Part shown: in pieces, positions 1 through 8,978 of the stretch
Layout: each line of letters starts with the position of its first letter
Position numbering within the stretch: position 1 is the stretch's first letter
Source: Kosakonia sacchari
GTDB taxonomy: Bacteria > Pseudomonadota > Gammaproteobacteria > Enterobacterales > Enterobacteriaceae
Assembly: GCA_900109485.1 (NCBI GenBank)
Contig: FOAY01000001.1
Coordinates: 492,269-556,268, forward strand
Reading direction: 5' to 3'
DNA length: 64,000 nucleotides
Notes under the pieces: model-generated
The model's input: only the letters and a program-made list of their open reading frames with translations
The model's database searches: none
What the model was told of the DNA's origin: nothing
Program-made: the position numbers and the translations under genes

Positions 1-78
1 CGGCGGATAAAACCGCTTGCACCAGGGGGGATAACGTTGCATCAGCAACGGCCCGCAGGGCGAGTCGAAAGACGAGTC

Positions 79-95
79 ATCCTCCCGGATGCACC
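79..95 (+). other. tRNA-Arg 3'-end remnant
   Basis: A 17-base stretch equals the 3' T-arm/acceptor end of the enterobacterial tRNA-Arg(ACG), including the terminal GCACC, but no cloverleaf precedes it: the upstream 60 bases cannot form D and anticodon arms. In E. coli the argQZYV tRNA cluster lies just upstream of yqaB, so the window probably starts just past that cluster. The fragment may be a duplicated tRNA tail or an old attachment-site scar. A small hairpin (GTTGC-atca-GCAAC, 35-48) lies upstream. Confidence 0.5.
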
Positions 96-263
96 GTCTC
101 TGCAAAATCTCCACTTCATGTTCTACAAACTCCACCTCTTCTGAAAAAACATATTCTGCGAACCTCCTTCCAGTAAAGGCATCTCAGCTTTCTCTTACCA
201 GCAGCGACAAAAAACGTTGTTTACGTTAAAGTAACTGTTTGTTATCCGCTTTGTGAGAACATG

Positions 264-830
264 ATGTACGAACGTTACGCTGGTCTGATTTTTGATATGG
301 ATGGCACCATCCTGGACACCGAGCCGACCCACCGTAAAGCCTGGCATGAAGTGCTGGGGCGTTACGGGATGCGTTTTGACGAGCAGTCCATGGTCGGGCT
401 AAACGGCTCACCGACCTGGCGTATCGCGCAGTTCATCATTGAAGCTAATCAGGGCGATCTCGATCCGCATGCGCTGGCGCAGGAGAAAACCGCAGCGGTT
501 AAAGCGATGCTGCTGGATTCAGTGCGCCCTTTGCCATTAATCGATGTTGTAAAAGAGTGGCACGGCCGTCGCCCCATGTCGGTGGGAACCGGCAGTGAAA
601 GCGCTATTGCGGAAGCGCTATTGGCGCACCTTGGTCTGCGTCACTATTTCAATGCGGTTGTCGCCGCCGATCATGTTAAAAATCACAAACCTGCGCCGGA
701 TACTTTCCTGCTTTGCGCCCAACAAATGGGCGTGGAACCGGCGCAATGCGTGGTATTTGAAGATGCAGATTTCGGTATCCAGGCGGCGCAGGCCGCTGGT
801 ATGGACGCAGTTGATGTACGCTTATTGTGA
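264..830 (+). CDS. yqaB: YqaB, HAD-family fructose-1-P/6-phosphogluconate phosphatase
   Basis: A 188-residue cytoplasmic haloacid dehalogenase phosphatase, nearly the same length and sequence as E. coli YqaB. HAD motif I is DMDGT near residue 11, motif II is the GTGSES region near residue 113, motif III is the lysine in HVKNHKPAP, and motif IV is VFEDADFG near residue 165. In E. coli the enzyme dephosphorylates fructose-1-phosphate and 6-phosphogluconate. Two ATGs lie in tandem (261, 264); the second gives MYERYAG, which matches the E. coli start. The stop overlaps the yqaA start, so the two genes are translationally coupled. Confidence 0.95.
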   Translation: MYERYAGLIFDMDGTILDTEPTHRKAWHEVLGRYGMRFDEQSMVGLNGSPTWRIAQFIIEANQGDLDPHALAQEKTAAVKAMLLDSVRPLPLIDVVKEWHGRRPMSVGTGSESAIAEALLAHLGLRHYFNAVVAADHVKNHKPAPDTFLLCAQQMGVEPAQCVVFEDADFGIQAAQAAGMDAVDVRLL

Positions 831-1255
831 GTGACAGCCTGTCGCTCCTGTCATTGTTTGCCAGTAGCTTCCTCAGCGCCACGCTGTTGCCCGGCAATTC
901 TGAGGTCGTGCTGATTGCGATGCTGCTCTCTGGTGTCAGTCAGCCCTGGCTACTCGTAGTAATAGCAACAATGGGCAATAGCCTTGGAGGGCTGACTAAC
1001 GTTATTCTTGGGCGTTTCTTTCCGCAGCGTAAAACATCGCGCTGGCAGGAAAAAGCGACTCACTGGCTCAGACGTTACGGCGCGGCAGCGCTGCTTCTGA
1101 GCTGGATGCCTGTTATAGGCGATGTGCTGTGTCTGCTGGCGGGCTGGATGCGCCTTTCATGGGGACCAGTGCTGTTTTTTTTATGCCTTGGCAAGGCGTT
1201 ACGCTATGTGGCGATAGCCCTGGTAACGCTACAGGGTATGACGTGGTGGCACTAA
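827..1255 (+). CDS. yqaA: YqaA, DedA-related inner-membrane protein
   Basis: A 142-residue membrane protein of the VTT/SNARE-associated (DedA-like) family, same length as E. coli YqaA. It has an N-terminal hydrophobic segment, a conserved LPGNSEVV loop near residue 21, the GNSLGG glycine stretch near residue 51, and two further C-terminal membrane segments. Translation begins at a GTG inside the yqaB stop codon. The physiological role is not established; DedA relatives act on membrane lipid or proton balance. It is followed 80 bp later by gshA on the same strand. Confidence 0.9.
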   Translation: MSDSLSLLSLFASSFLSATLLPGNSEVVLIAMLLSGVSQPWLLVVIATMGNSLGGLTNVILGRFFPQRKTSRWQEKATHWLRRYGAAALLLSWMPVIGDVLCLLAGWMRLSWGPVLFFLCLGKALRYVAIALVTLQGMTWWH

Positions 1256-1335
1256 TTGGACTGAGTGAGTGACCTTTAATCGTCAACCATTACAATTATG
1301 CTTAATAAAATGATTATTACAGGCGGGAGGTCAAC

Positions 1336-2880
1336 TTGATCCCGGACGTATCACAGGCGTTGTCCTGGCTGGAAAAACATCCTCAGGCAGTAAAGGGGAT
1401 CCAACGCGGTCTTGAACGTGAGACGCTGCGCGTAAACGCAGATGGCTCGCTGGCGACCACCGGTCATGCGGCGACGCTCGGCTCTGCCTTAACTCATCAG
1501 TGGATCACTACTGATTTTGCGGAAGCGCTTCTGGAGTTTATTACGCCGGTCGATGGCGATATCGACCATATGTTGACGATCATGCGCGATATTCATCGCT
1601 ACACCGCGCGCCAGATTGGCGACGAGCGGATGTGGCCGCTGAGTATGCCGTGCTATATCAAAGACGGCCAGCAGATTGAGCTGGCGCAGTACGGCACCTC
1701 CAACATTGGTCGCCTGAAAACGCTCTATCGCGAAGGGTTGAAAAACCGCTATGGCGCGCTGATGCAAACCATTTCCGGCGTGCATTACAACTTCTCGTTG
1801 CCGATGGCATTCTGGGAAGCGAAAAGCGGCGGTACCGATAAAGAAACGGTATCCGACGGCTATTTCCGCCTGATCCGTAACTATTACCGTTTTGGCTGGG
1901 TGATCCCGTATCTGTTTGGTGCGTCTCCGGCGATCTGCCCGTCGTTCCTGCAAGGGAAACCGACCACGCTGCCGTTTGAGAAAACGCCGAACGGTATGTA
2001 TTACCTGCCGTATGCCACATCGCTGCGCTTAAGCGATCTGGGCTATACCAATAAATCGCAGAACAACCTGGGCATCACCTTTAATAATCTGCACGATTAT
2101 GTGGTGGCGCTGAAGCGGGCGATAAAAACGCCTTCGGAAGAGTACGCTAAAATTGGTCTGAAGAAAGACGATAAGTATCTGCAAATCAATACCAATATTT
2201 TGCAGATCGAGAATGAGCTGTATGCGCCGATTCGCCCGAAACGCGTGACCCGCAGAGGTGAAACGCCGTCGGATGCGCTGCTGCGCGGCGGCATTGAATA
2301 TATTGAAGTGCGCTCGCTGGACATCAACCCCTTCACGGCGATTGGCGTTGACGAGCAGCAGATTCGCTTCCTCGATCTGTTTATGGTCTGGTGCGTGCTG
2401 GCCGATGCGCCGGAGATGAGCAGCGACGAACTGCTGTGTACGCGTACAAACTGGAATCGCGTGATTCTGGAAGGGCGTAAACCGGGCCTGACGCTGGGCA
2501 TTGGCTGTGAAACCGCGCAATTCCCGCTGGCGAAGGTCGGCAAAGATCTGTTCCGGGATTTGAAACGAGTGGCGCAGACGCTCGATGGCGTGTACGGTGG
2601 CAACGAATACGAGCAGGTGTGTGAACAACTGGTCGCCAGCTTCGACGATCCGGATCTCACTTTCTCGGCGCGCATCCTGCGTTCGATGATCGATAACGGC
2701 ATTGGCGGCACCGGCAAAGCGCTGGGCGATCAGTATCGTTCACAGCTTCGCGAAGAGCCGCTGGAAATCCTGCATGAGGAAGATTTTATCGCCGAGTGCA
2801 AAGCATCGCTGGCGCGTCAGGCAGAGATTGAAGCCGGGGATACCGAGTCATTTGAAGCGTTGCTCGCGCGTCACGCCTGA
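1336..2880 (+). CDS. gshA: Glutamate-cysteine ligase GshA
   Basis: A 514-residue enzyme (E. coli 518) that joins glutamate and cysteine with ATP, the first and feedback-regulated step of glutathione synthesis in the cytoplasm. It follows E. coli GshA from end to end, including [12 protein letters not shown] near residue 20, the HYNFSLP region near 150 and [14 protein letters not shown] near 323. The start is a rare TTG after a good GGGAGG Shine-Dalgarno, as in E. coli, where the TTG keeps expression low. The stop lies 9 bases from the MicA terminator on the opposite strand, so the two transcripts converge. Confidence 0.97.
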   Translation: MIPDVSQALSWLEKHPQAVKGIQRGLERETLRVNADGSLATTGHAATLGSALTHQWITTDFAEALLEFITPVDGDIDHMLTIMRDIHRYTARQIGDERMWPLSMPCYIKDGQQIELAQYGTSNIGRLKTLYREGLKNRYGALMQTISGVHYNFSLPMAFWEAKSGGTDKETVSDGYFRLIRNYYRFGWVIPYLFGASPAICPSFLQGKPTTLPFEKTPNGMYYLPYATSLRLSDLGYTNKSQNNLGITFNNLHDYVVALKRAIKTPSEEYAKIGLKKDDKYLQINTNILQIENELYAPIRPKRVTRRGETPSDALLRGGIEYIEVRSLDINPFTAIGVDEQQIRFLDLFMVWCVLADAPEMSSDELLCTRTNWNRVILEGRKPGLTLGIGCETAQFPLAKVGKDLFRDLKRVAQTLDGVYGGNEYEQVCEQLVASFDDPDLTFSARILRSMIDNGIGGTGKALGDQYRSQLREEPLEILHEEDFIAECKASLARQAEIEAGDTESFEALLARHA

Positions 2881-2888
2881 CAGAAAAG

Positions 2889-2962
2889 AAAAAGGCCACA
2901 TTGCTGTGGCCAAAATTTCATCTCTGAAAGTCAGGGATGATGATAACAAATGCGCGTCTTTC
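2889..2962 (-). ncRNA. micA: MicA small RNA
   Basis: The minus strand between gshA and luxS reproduces E. coli MicA. The 5' end GAAAGACGCGCATTTG is the seed that pairs with ompA and phoP mRNAs. An internal hairpin around CATCCCTGA/TCAGAGATG follows, then a GGCCAC...GTGGCC terminator stem with a T-run at 2889-2893. MicA is a sigma-E-driven, Hfq-dependent repressor of outer-membrane protein synthesis. Its 5' region faces the divergent luxS leader, as in E. coli. The loop of the terminator and one internal loop differ from E. coli, but both stems are preserved. Confidence 0.93.
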
Positions 2963-3033
2963 ATATACTCAGACTCGCATGAAAAAGAAGAGTTCATTTT
3001 TATTTAAAAAAAATCACTGTCGGAGGTGACTAA

Positions 3034-3549
3034 ATGCCATTGTTGGATAGCTTCACTGTCGATCATACCCGTATGGAAGCCCCTGCTGTCCGTGTAGCCA
3101 AGACCATGGACACGCCGCATGGCGATACCATCACCGTATTCGACCTGCGTTTCTGCGTGCCTAACAAAGAAGTCATGCCGGAAAAAGGGATCCACACGCT
3201 TGAGCATCTGTTTGCGGGTTTCATGCGTAACCACCTCAACGGCAACGGCGTTGAGATCATCGATATTTCGCCGATGGGTTGTCGCACGGGCTTCTACATG
3301 AGCCTGATTGGTACGCCGGATGAGCAGCGTGTTGCGGATGCGTGGAAAGCGGCGATGGCCGATGTGCTGAAGGTGAAAGAACAGAGCCAGATCCCGGAAC
3401 TGAACGTCTACCAGTGCGGCACCTATACCATGCACTCGCTGGAAGAAGCGCAGGAAATCGCCCGTCACATTCTCGACCGCGATGTCCGCGTTAACAGCAA
3501 CGAAGAGCTGGCCCTGCCGAAAGAAAAATTGCAGGAACTGCACATCTAG
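3034..3549 (+). CDS. luxS: S-ribosylhomocysteine lyase LuxS
   Basis: A 171-residue metalloenzyme that splits S-ribosylhomocysteine into homocysteine and DPD, the AI-2 precursor. It serves the activated methyl cycle and quorum signalling. The metal-binding HTLEHLFAG motif (HxxEH, near residue 54) and the C-terminal zinc-cysteine segment [10 protein letters not shown] (near 126) are both present, and the length equals that of E. coli LuxS. A strong GGAGGTG ribosome site sits 5 bases before the ATG. A hairpin terminator follows directly. Confidence 0.98.
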   Translation: MPLLDSFTVDHTRMEAPAVRVAKTMDTPHGDTITVFDLRFCVPNKEVMPEKGIHTLEHLFAGFMRNHLNGNGVEIIDISPMGCRTGFYMSLIGTPDEQRVADAWKAAMADVLKVKEQSQIPELNVYQCGTYTMHSLEEAQEIARHILDRDVRVNSNEELALPKEKLQELHI

Positions 3550-3564
3550 TGCTGTCATTGTAGC

Positions 3565-3595
3565 GCCCGGTAGCTCGCTTACCGGGCCTGCTTTC
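3565..3595 (+). terminator. luxS Rho-independent terminator
   Basis: A perfect 8-bp stem GCCCGGTA/TACCGGGC (3565-3572 with 3580-3587) with a 7-base loop lies 15 bases after the luxS stop and is followed by a short T/C-rich tail. It separates luxS from the AraC-type gene downstream. Confidence 0.75.
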
Positions 3596-3616
3596 TCGCC
3601 ACCCAGCGGCAACCCG

Positions 3617-4387
3617 ATGACCACCACCTTAACCTTCTCCTTTACGCACCGTCCTCTGCATCCCTTCGCCCATGATTATCAGCACGGCGACAGCGAACCG
3701 TGGCATCAGCACGATTGCGCGCAGCTATTGCATAGCCTGAGCGGCGTGGTGCGCGTGGATACCGCTGCCGGGTGCTGGGTGGTTCCGCCGGGTCGCGGCG
3801 TGTGGTTACCCGCCGGAACAGAGCATGCTATCCGCATTACCGGCAGCGTTGCAGCCCGCACGCTGTTTATCGATCCGCTGGCCCGCGCCGATCTGCCTGC
3901 GTCCTGCCAAATCGTGCAGATCACGCCGCTGCTGCGTGAACTCATCGTCGCTGCGTTCGATCTGGCCCCGGAGTATGCGCCCGGCAGCCGTGATGAACGC
4001 ATCTATGAACTGATTCTGGATGAAATCCGCGCCATGCCGGTGCTGCCGTTTCACCTGCCGGAGCCGCAAAGCGCAGCGTTGCGCCAGCTATGCGAACAGA
4101 TCCGCGCCGAACCGGGAGTAAGCTGGAGCAGCGCGCAGTCCGCCAGCCTGACGAACATGAGCGAGCGCACGCTGAACCGGCATTTTCAGCAGCAAACAGG
4201 GCTAAGTTATGGCGAATGGGTGCGACGCGCCCGTTTATTGGCGGCGCTGCTGCGTCTGGCGCAAGGGCAATCGGTACTGCGTGTGGCGCTGGATCTGGGA
4301 TACGGCAGCCACAGCGCCTTTACGGCGATGTTTCGCCGGGTGATGGGCGTCTCACCCAGCGACTACTTCCGCGAACCTTCCCTTTAG
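3617..4387 (+). CDS. AraC-family regulator with cupin N-terminus
   Basis: A 256-residue protein with an N-terminal cupin-like sensor: WHQHDCAQLLHSLSGV near residue 33 and a VPPGRGVWLPAGTEH fold signature near 58. The C-terminal AraC helix-turn-helix pair spans about residues 160-255 (MSERTLNRHFQQQTG...YGEWVRRARLLAALLRL...DLGYGSHSAFTAMFRRVMGVSP). The start at 3617 drops non-homologous upstream residues. The ribosome site is weak. It converges with the isopropylmalate-synthase-like gene and overlaps its end by 4 bp. The ligand is unknown. It may act on that neighbour or on EmrRAB, but only position supports this. Confidence 0.85.
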   Translation: MTTTLTFSFTHRPLHPFAHDYQHGDSEPWHQHDCAQLLHSLSGVVRVDTAAGCWVVPPGRGVWLPAGTEHAIRITGSVAARTLFIDPLARADLPASCQIVQITPLLRELIVAAFDLAPEYAPGSRDERIYELILDEIRAMPVLPFHLPEPQSAALRQLCEQIRAEPGVSWSSAQSASLTNMSERTLNRHFQQQTGLSYGEWVRRARLLAALLRLAQGQSVLRVALDLGYGSHSAFTAMFRRVMGVSPSDYFREPSL

Positions 4388-6033
4388 CCCACCGCGTTCA
4401 GCAACGCCTGTAATGAGGCGCGTGCGACATCATTATCAATCCCCACGCCCCAGCGGCTGCTGCCATCCTGGTACAGGCAGCGAATATACGCCACCGAGCG
4501 GCTGTCGCTGCGCGCGCCAAGCGTATGCTCGTGGTAATCCTTGATGACAAACGGTGTGCCCAGCCACGGAGTGATGGCATTGGCCGCCGCCGAAAGCAGG
4601 CCATTGCCGCTGCCGGTCAGCTCGCGCGTTTTACCTTCCCGCATGACCGTCGCCGTCAGGCGTAACTGACCATCCTGCTGGCTGTCGCTGCGATAGCGTT
4701 GCAGCGACAGCGGCGGCGAAGGTATAAGACCGTAGCGGTTGCGGAACAGTTGCCACAGCGCATTTTGCGTCATCTCTTTGCCGTGTTTATCCGTCTCCTG
4801 CTGCACATGCTGGCTAAAATCCTGTTGCAGGGCGCGTGGTAGTTTCAGGCCATGGTTTTGTTCAATTAGCCAGGCGCTACCGCTTTTCCCGGACTGGCTG
4901 TTTACACGGATCACCGCTTCATAACTACAGCCAATATCCTGCGGATCGACCGGCAGGTAGGGCATCTCCCAGCGGCTACCGGCTTTACGGGCATCGAACC
5001 CTTTTTTGATCGCATCCTGGTGCGAGCCGGAAAACGCGGTATAGGCCAGGCTGCCAGCCCACGGATGACGCGGGTGTACCGGCAGTTGGTTACAGCTTTC
5101 CACCACTTCCACTACGCGCTGCATATCGCTGAAATCGAGCTGCGGGCTGATCCCCAGGCTGTAGAGATTCATCGCCAGCGTTACCAGGCAGACATTACCG
5201 GTGCGCTCACCGTTACCAAACAGGCAGCCTTCAACGCGATCGGCTCCGGCCATCACCGCCAGCTCTGCGCAGGCAACGCCGGTGCCGCGATCGTTATGCG
5301 GATGCACGCTGATGCACACGTCGCTACGGCGGCTGAAGTGGCGGCAGAAATATTCAATCTGATCGGCATAAACATTCGGCGTACTGACTTCAACGGTCGC
5401 CGGCAGGTTAATGATCATCGGGCGTTCGGCGCACGGTTGCCAGACATCGGCCACCGCTTCGCAAATCTCCAGCGCGAAGTCGGCTTCGGTAAAGCAAAAC
5501 GTCTCCGGCGAATACTCATACTGCCAGCGCGTTTGCGGATTCTCTTCGCACAGCTGGCGAATCAGTTGCGTGGAGCGCGTCGCCAGCTCAACAATCTGCG
5601 CTTTCTCCATGCCAAATACCAGGCGGCGAAACAGCGGCGCCGTGGCGTTGTACAAATGAATTGTCGCCTGTCTGGCGCCGTGCAGCGAAGCAAAGGTGCG
5701 GTGAATTAAATCTTCCCGCGCCTGGGTTAACACCTGAATCGTCACATCGTCGGGAATGCGCTGCTCTTCAATCAACTGGCGAACAAAGTTGAAATCCGTT
5801 TGCGAGGCCGAAGGGAAAGCCACCTCAATCTCTTTAAAGCCGCACGCCAGCAGCAGGTCCCAGAATTGCAGTTTGCGTGCGCTGTCCATCGGTTCTGCCA
5901 GCGCCTGGTTGCCGTCGCGCAGGTCGGTCGAAAGCCAGCGCGGCGCATGGCTAATGCGCTGTTCCGGCCAGCGGCGATCGGGCAGGGCGAAAGGGATGAA
6001 CGGGGAATATTTTTCTGCGGGATTTTTAAGCAT
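4384..6033 (-). CDS. 2-isopropylmalate synthase, type-2 LeuA paralogue
   Basis: A 549-residue member of the DRE-TIM metallolyase family. The TIM barrel carries the catalytic LRDGNQAL near residue 40, metal ligands HPHNDRGTG near residue 245 and GNGERTGN near 275. The C-terminal 150 residues form a LeuA allosteric domain, including HTLGARSDSRSVAY. Architecture and length fit the actinobacterial/yeast-type enzyme, not the 523-residue LeuA of the enterobacterial leuABCD operon, so this is probably an additional alpha-isopropylmalate (or related 2-alkylmalate) synthase. An AGGAG site 8 bases before the ATG at 6033 sets the start. It lies 105 bp downstream of emrB on the same strand. Substrate range is not readable. 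Confidence 0.82.
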   Translation of the reverse strand: MLKNPAEKYSPFIPFALPDRRWPEQRISHAPRWLSTDLRDGNQALAEPMDSARKLQFWDLLLACGFKEIEVAFPSASQTDFNFVRQLIEEQRIPDDVTIQVLTQAREDLIHRTFASLHGARQATIHLYNATAPLFRRLVFGMEKAQIVELATRSTQLIRQLCEENPQTRWQYEYSPETFCFTEADFALEICEAVADVWQPCAERPMIINLPATVEVSTPNVYADQIEYFCRHFSRRSDVCISVHPHNDRGTGVACAELAVMAGADRVEGCLFGNGERTGNVCLVTLAMNLYSLGISPQLDFSDMQRVVEVVESCNQLPVHPRHPWAGSLAYTAFSGSHQDAIKKGFDARKAGSRWEMPYLPVDPQDIGCSYEAVIRVNSQSGKSGSAWLIEQNHGLKLPRALQQDFSQHVQQETDKHGKEMTQNALWQLFRNRYGLIPSPPLSLQRYRSDSQQDGQLRLTATVMREGKTRELTGSGNGLLSAAANAITPWLGTPFVIKDYHEHTLGARSDSRSVAYIRCLYQDGSSRWGVGIDNDVARASLQALLNAVG

Positions 6034-6138
6034 GTGATGCGCTCCTGTTGTCTTTTCACCATCGTGAAGCGATTTCAGGAGCGCTGCTTTATCGGAACTG
6101 ACAACCACTGTCGCGTTCTGGACAAGGCGCGGCAAAAA

Positions 6139-7674
6139 TCAGTGCGCGCCGCCTCCGCCGCCACCGGCGCCGAAAGGGGGTTTGGCAAACCACACCAGAC
6201 TGAGCAGGATCAGGAATATGCCCGCCGAGAACCAGAAAATCTCATTGGCGGAAATGATCAGCCCCTGATTAGTGATCTCCTGCGCTATCCAGCCGGACGC
6301 CTGCTGTTGCGACATCCCCATGCCTTGCAGTTGGTTATACATCTCCTGCGCGTTGGGGTTGTACGGATTGACCGACTCGGTAAGCTGAGCGTGGTGCAGC
6401 GATTCCCGGTTAGTCCACAGCGTGGTGGTGATCGATGTCCCAATCGAACCGGCCAGCGTACGAGTAAAGTTCGACAGGCTGGATGCCGCCGCCAGTCGCT
6501 CAGGCGACAGCCCGGAAAGCGTAATGGTGGTGAGTGGCATAAAGAAACAGGCCACGGCAAAACCCTGAATAAACTGCGGCCACGCGGAAGCGCCAAAGTC
6601 CATTCCCGGTTCGAAGGTATACGCACGCCAGTAGAAGCAAACCGCATACATAATAAAGCTGAAGGTCACCAGACGGCGCATATCCAGCTTATGGGCGAAG
6701 CGGCCAATAATCGGCGACAGCAGTACCGGGATCACCCCGACAGGCGCGGAGGCCAGGCCCGCCCACGTTGCCGTATAGCCATAGACTTCCTGCAATAGCT
6801 GCGGCAGCAAAACAATCGCGCCGAAATAGAGCATATAGGCGAGGCTGATGCAGAGGCAGCCGATGGTAAAGTTGCGCGACTTAAACAGCGACAGATCGAC
6901 TATCGGATTTTCATCGGTCAACTCCCAGACCACCAGGAAGCTGATCGACACCACGGCGACAATCGTCAGCACGATGATCTCCGTCGAGTTAAACCAATCC
7001 AGCTCTTTGCCCTGGTCGAGCATCACCTGCAAACTGCCGATACCGATAATCAGCAGCGCCAGACCAATACCGTCAATGCGTCGCTGTTCGGTTCGCGTCT
7101 CGCGGCCGCGCAGGCTTTGCAGCGTCAGCACCACCACCAGCGCGCCGATCGGCACGTTGATAAAGAAGATCCAGCCCCAGTGGTAGTTATCGCTGATATA
7201 ACCGCCGAGGATCGGCCCGCAAATCGGCGCGACGATCACCGTCATTGACCACAGCGCCAGCGCGATGGAGCGTTTGGCGGGCGGGTAGTTGCTCAGCAAC
7301 AAACTCTGGGAGAGCGGGATCAACGGCCCGGCGACAATCCCCTGGATCACGCGAAAGAAGATCAGCATCGTCAGGCTGCTGGAGACGCCGCACGCCCATG
7401 AGGCGATAGCGAAGGCCACCGTTGACCAGAGGAACAGCTTTACTTCCCCGACGCGCTTTGCCAGCCAGCCGGTGATCGGAATCGAGATGGCATTCGCTAC
7501 CCCAAAAGAGGTGATCACCCATGTCCCCTGGCTCAGCGACGAGCCAAGGTTGCCAGCGATCGTGGGAATCGCCACGTTAGCGATGGTGGAGTCCAGCACC
7601 TGCATGAAGGTCGCAAGCGACAGCGCAATGGTCATAATGACCAGCTGCGCGCCTTCCAGCGGTTTCTGTTGCAT
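6139..7674 (-). CDS. emrB: EmrB, DHA2-family multidrug proton antiporter
   Basis: A 511-residue, 14-helix major-facilitator protein, almost identical to E. coli EmrB. Diagnostic stretches are MQVLDSTIANVAIPT in helix 1 and the motif C-type GPILGGYISDNYHW near residue 160. The C-terminus is the odd glycine-rich GAGGGGGGAH tail that E. coli also has. It forms a tripartite pump with EmrA and TolC for hydrophobic uncouplers. The ATG at 7674 follows GAGGTG at a proper distance; a GTG nine bases upstream lies inside that ribosome site and is less likely. It starts 15 bp after emrA. Confidence 0.96.
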   Translation of the reverse strand: MQQKPLEGAQLVIMTIALSLATFMQVLDSTIANVAIPTIAGNLGSSLSQGTWVITSFGVANAISIPITGWLAKRVGEVKLFLWSTVAFAIASWACGVSSSLTMLIFFRVIQGIVAGPLIPLSQSLLLSNYPPAKRSIALALWSMTVIVAPICGPILGGYISDNYHWGWIFFINVPIGALVVVLTLQSLRGRETRTEQRRIDGIGLALLIIGIGSLQVMLDQGKELDWFNSTEIIVLTIVAVVSISFLVVWELTDENPIVDLSLFKSRNFTIGCLCISLAYMLYFGAIVLLPQLLQEVYGYTATWAGLASAPVGVIPVLLSPIIGRFAHKLDMRRLVTFSFIMYAVCFYWRAYTFEPGMDFGASAWPQFIQGFAVACFFMPLTTITLSGLSPERLAAASSLSNFTRTLAGSIGTSITTTLWTNRESLHHAQLTESVNPYNPNAQEMYNQLQGMGMSQQQASGWIAQEITNQGLIISANEIFWFSAGIFLILLSLVWFAKPPFGAGGGGGGAH

Positions 7675-7689
7675 TGCACTCACCTCAGA

Positions 7690-8862
7690 TTAACCGGCGT
7701 TGGCTTTCACGATGTTTTCGATCAGCGTGTTGACCGGCTCAAGGCTAATCTCCCGGGCGTTGCTTTCATACGCCGGGCTGCTACGCACCTGGCTTGCCAG
7801 TACCTGACCTTCACGATCGGCGGTATCGACCTTCACCAGCGTAGAGAGGCCAATACGCAGCGGATGATCGGCAAGTTGTTTGGCGTCCAGCTCAATACGA
7901 ACCGGCAGGCGCTGAACCACTTTGATCCAGTTACCGGTCGCGTTTTGCGCAGGCAACAGTGAGAACGCGCTGCCGGTGCCCATATCGAGGCCGACCACTT
8001 TCCCGTTGTAGGTCACTTCATCGCCATAGATGTCGCTGACCACGGTTGCCGTCTGGCCAATACGCATATGCGCAAGCTGTGTCTCTTTGAAGTTCGCGTC
8101 CACCCACAAATTGGTGGCCGGAACGACGGCCATTAATGCGGTGGTTGGGCTGATTTGTGCGCCAGGCTGTACCGCGCGACGCGAAACGTAGCCGGTGATG
8201 GGGCTGACGATCTTCGTACGTTGCAGCGCCAGCCAGCTATTGCGGACTTCCGTCGCGGCTTGCTTAACGGCTGGCTGATCTTCCAGCGGCGTATCAAGCA
8301 CGATCGCCTGATTGGCGTTGTATTGCTGAATGGCCACGTCCAGATCGGCCTGGGCGCTGGTTACGGCATCACGGGCGTGTTGCAGCTCTTCGCGGCCGAT
8401 CAAATTGGCAGTACCGAGTGGAACACGACGGTTTAAATCGCTCTGCGCCTGGGCGAGGGCGGTTTTTTTCACGTCGATGCTCGCCAGCAACTGCTTGCTG
8501 TTGATCATCGACTGGCGGGTTTGACGAACGCTGCTTGCCAGTGCCGTCTGCGCTTTTTCAAACGCCTGCTGCGCATCGGTGGCATCCAGCGTAACCAGCA
8601 CATCTCCCTGTTTTACAAAATCGGTATTGTCAGCCCAGACTTTTGTCACGCTGCCGGATACCTGCGCCATGATTTGCACCTGGTTACCTGCTACATAAGC
8701 GTCATCGGTTTCTTCATAATGACGCAGTACCAAAAACCAATAAATCCCATATGCCACGGCAATAACAACAAAGAGCAAGGTCAGCATCAGAAGGGCGCCT
8801 TTACGTTTGCCTTTCTTTTTGACCGGTTGCTGCGGGGTTTGACTCTCCGCATTTGCGCTCAT
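7690..8862 (-). CDS. emrA: EmrA, periplasmic adaptor of the Emr pump
   Basis: A 390-residue membrane-fusion protein. A short basic cytoplasmic tail (VKKKGKRKG) precedes one membrane segment near residues 25-45. Then come the lipoyl half-motif ETDDAYVAGN, a long alpha-hairpin coiled coil (about 95-200) and the second lipoyl/beta-barrel half with GYVSRRAVQPGAQISP near residue 230. It links EmrB to TolC. The start at 8862 matches E. coli MSANAE and has a GGAG site. It forms one operon with emrB and follows emrR across a hairpin-bearing gap. Confidence 0.96.
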   Translation of the reverse strand: MSANAESQTPQQPVKKKGKRKGALLMLTLLFVVIAVAYGIYWFLVLRHYEETDDAYVAGNQVQIMAQVSGSVTKVWADNTDFVKQGDVLVTLDATDAQQAFEKAQTALASSVRQTRQSMINSKQLLASIDVKKTALAQAQSDLNRRVPLGTANLIGREELQHARDAVTSAQADLDVAIQQYNANQAIVLDTPLEDQPAVKQAATEVRNSWLALQRTKIVSPITGYVSRRAVQPGAQISPTTALMAVVPATNLWVDANFKETQLAHMRIGQTATVVSDIYGDEVTYNGKVVGLDMGTGSAFSLLPAQNATGNWIKVVQRLPVRIELDAKQLADHPLRIGLSTLVKVDTADREGQVLASQVRSSPAYESNAREISLEPVNTLIENIVKANAG

Positions 8863-8918
8863 GCTTTTCTCCACGATCTTATTTTTTGATGTCGGCACAG
8901 CCGACCTTCCGTTAGAAA

Positions 8919-8937
8919 GGCCAGCATCAGGCTGGCC
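8919..8937 (-). terminator. Hairpin between emrR and emrA (possible attenuator)
   Basis: A perfect 7-bp stem GGCCAGC/GCTGGCC with a 5-base loop is followed on the minus strand by TTTCT. It lies 42 bases after the emrR stop and 57 bases before emrA. It could lower read-through from the repressor gene into the pump genes, or it could stabilise the emrR transcript 3' end. Confidence 0.5.
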
Positions 8938-8978
8938 CTTATATTCTTATATCCTGGATATTCGAGCGGCTTGTCGCG

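Noticed and set aside
2702-3007. Plus-strand frame running through the gshA end and MicA
   Set aside because: It overlaps gshA in another frame and reads through the MicA terminator. No ribosome site or homology.
5020-5709. A 229-codon plus-strand frame opposite the isopropylmalate synthase gene
   Set aside because: It is the mirror of the strong minus-strand coding frame, with no ribosome site or domain.
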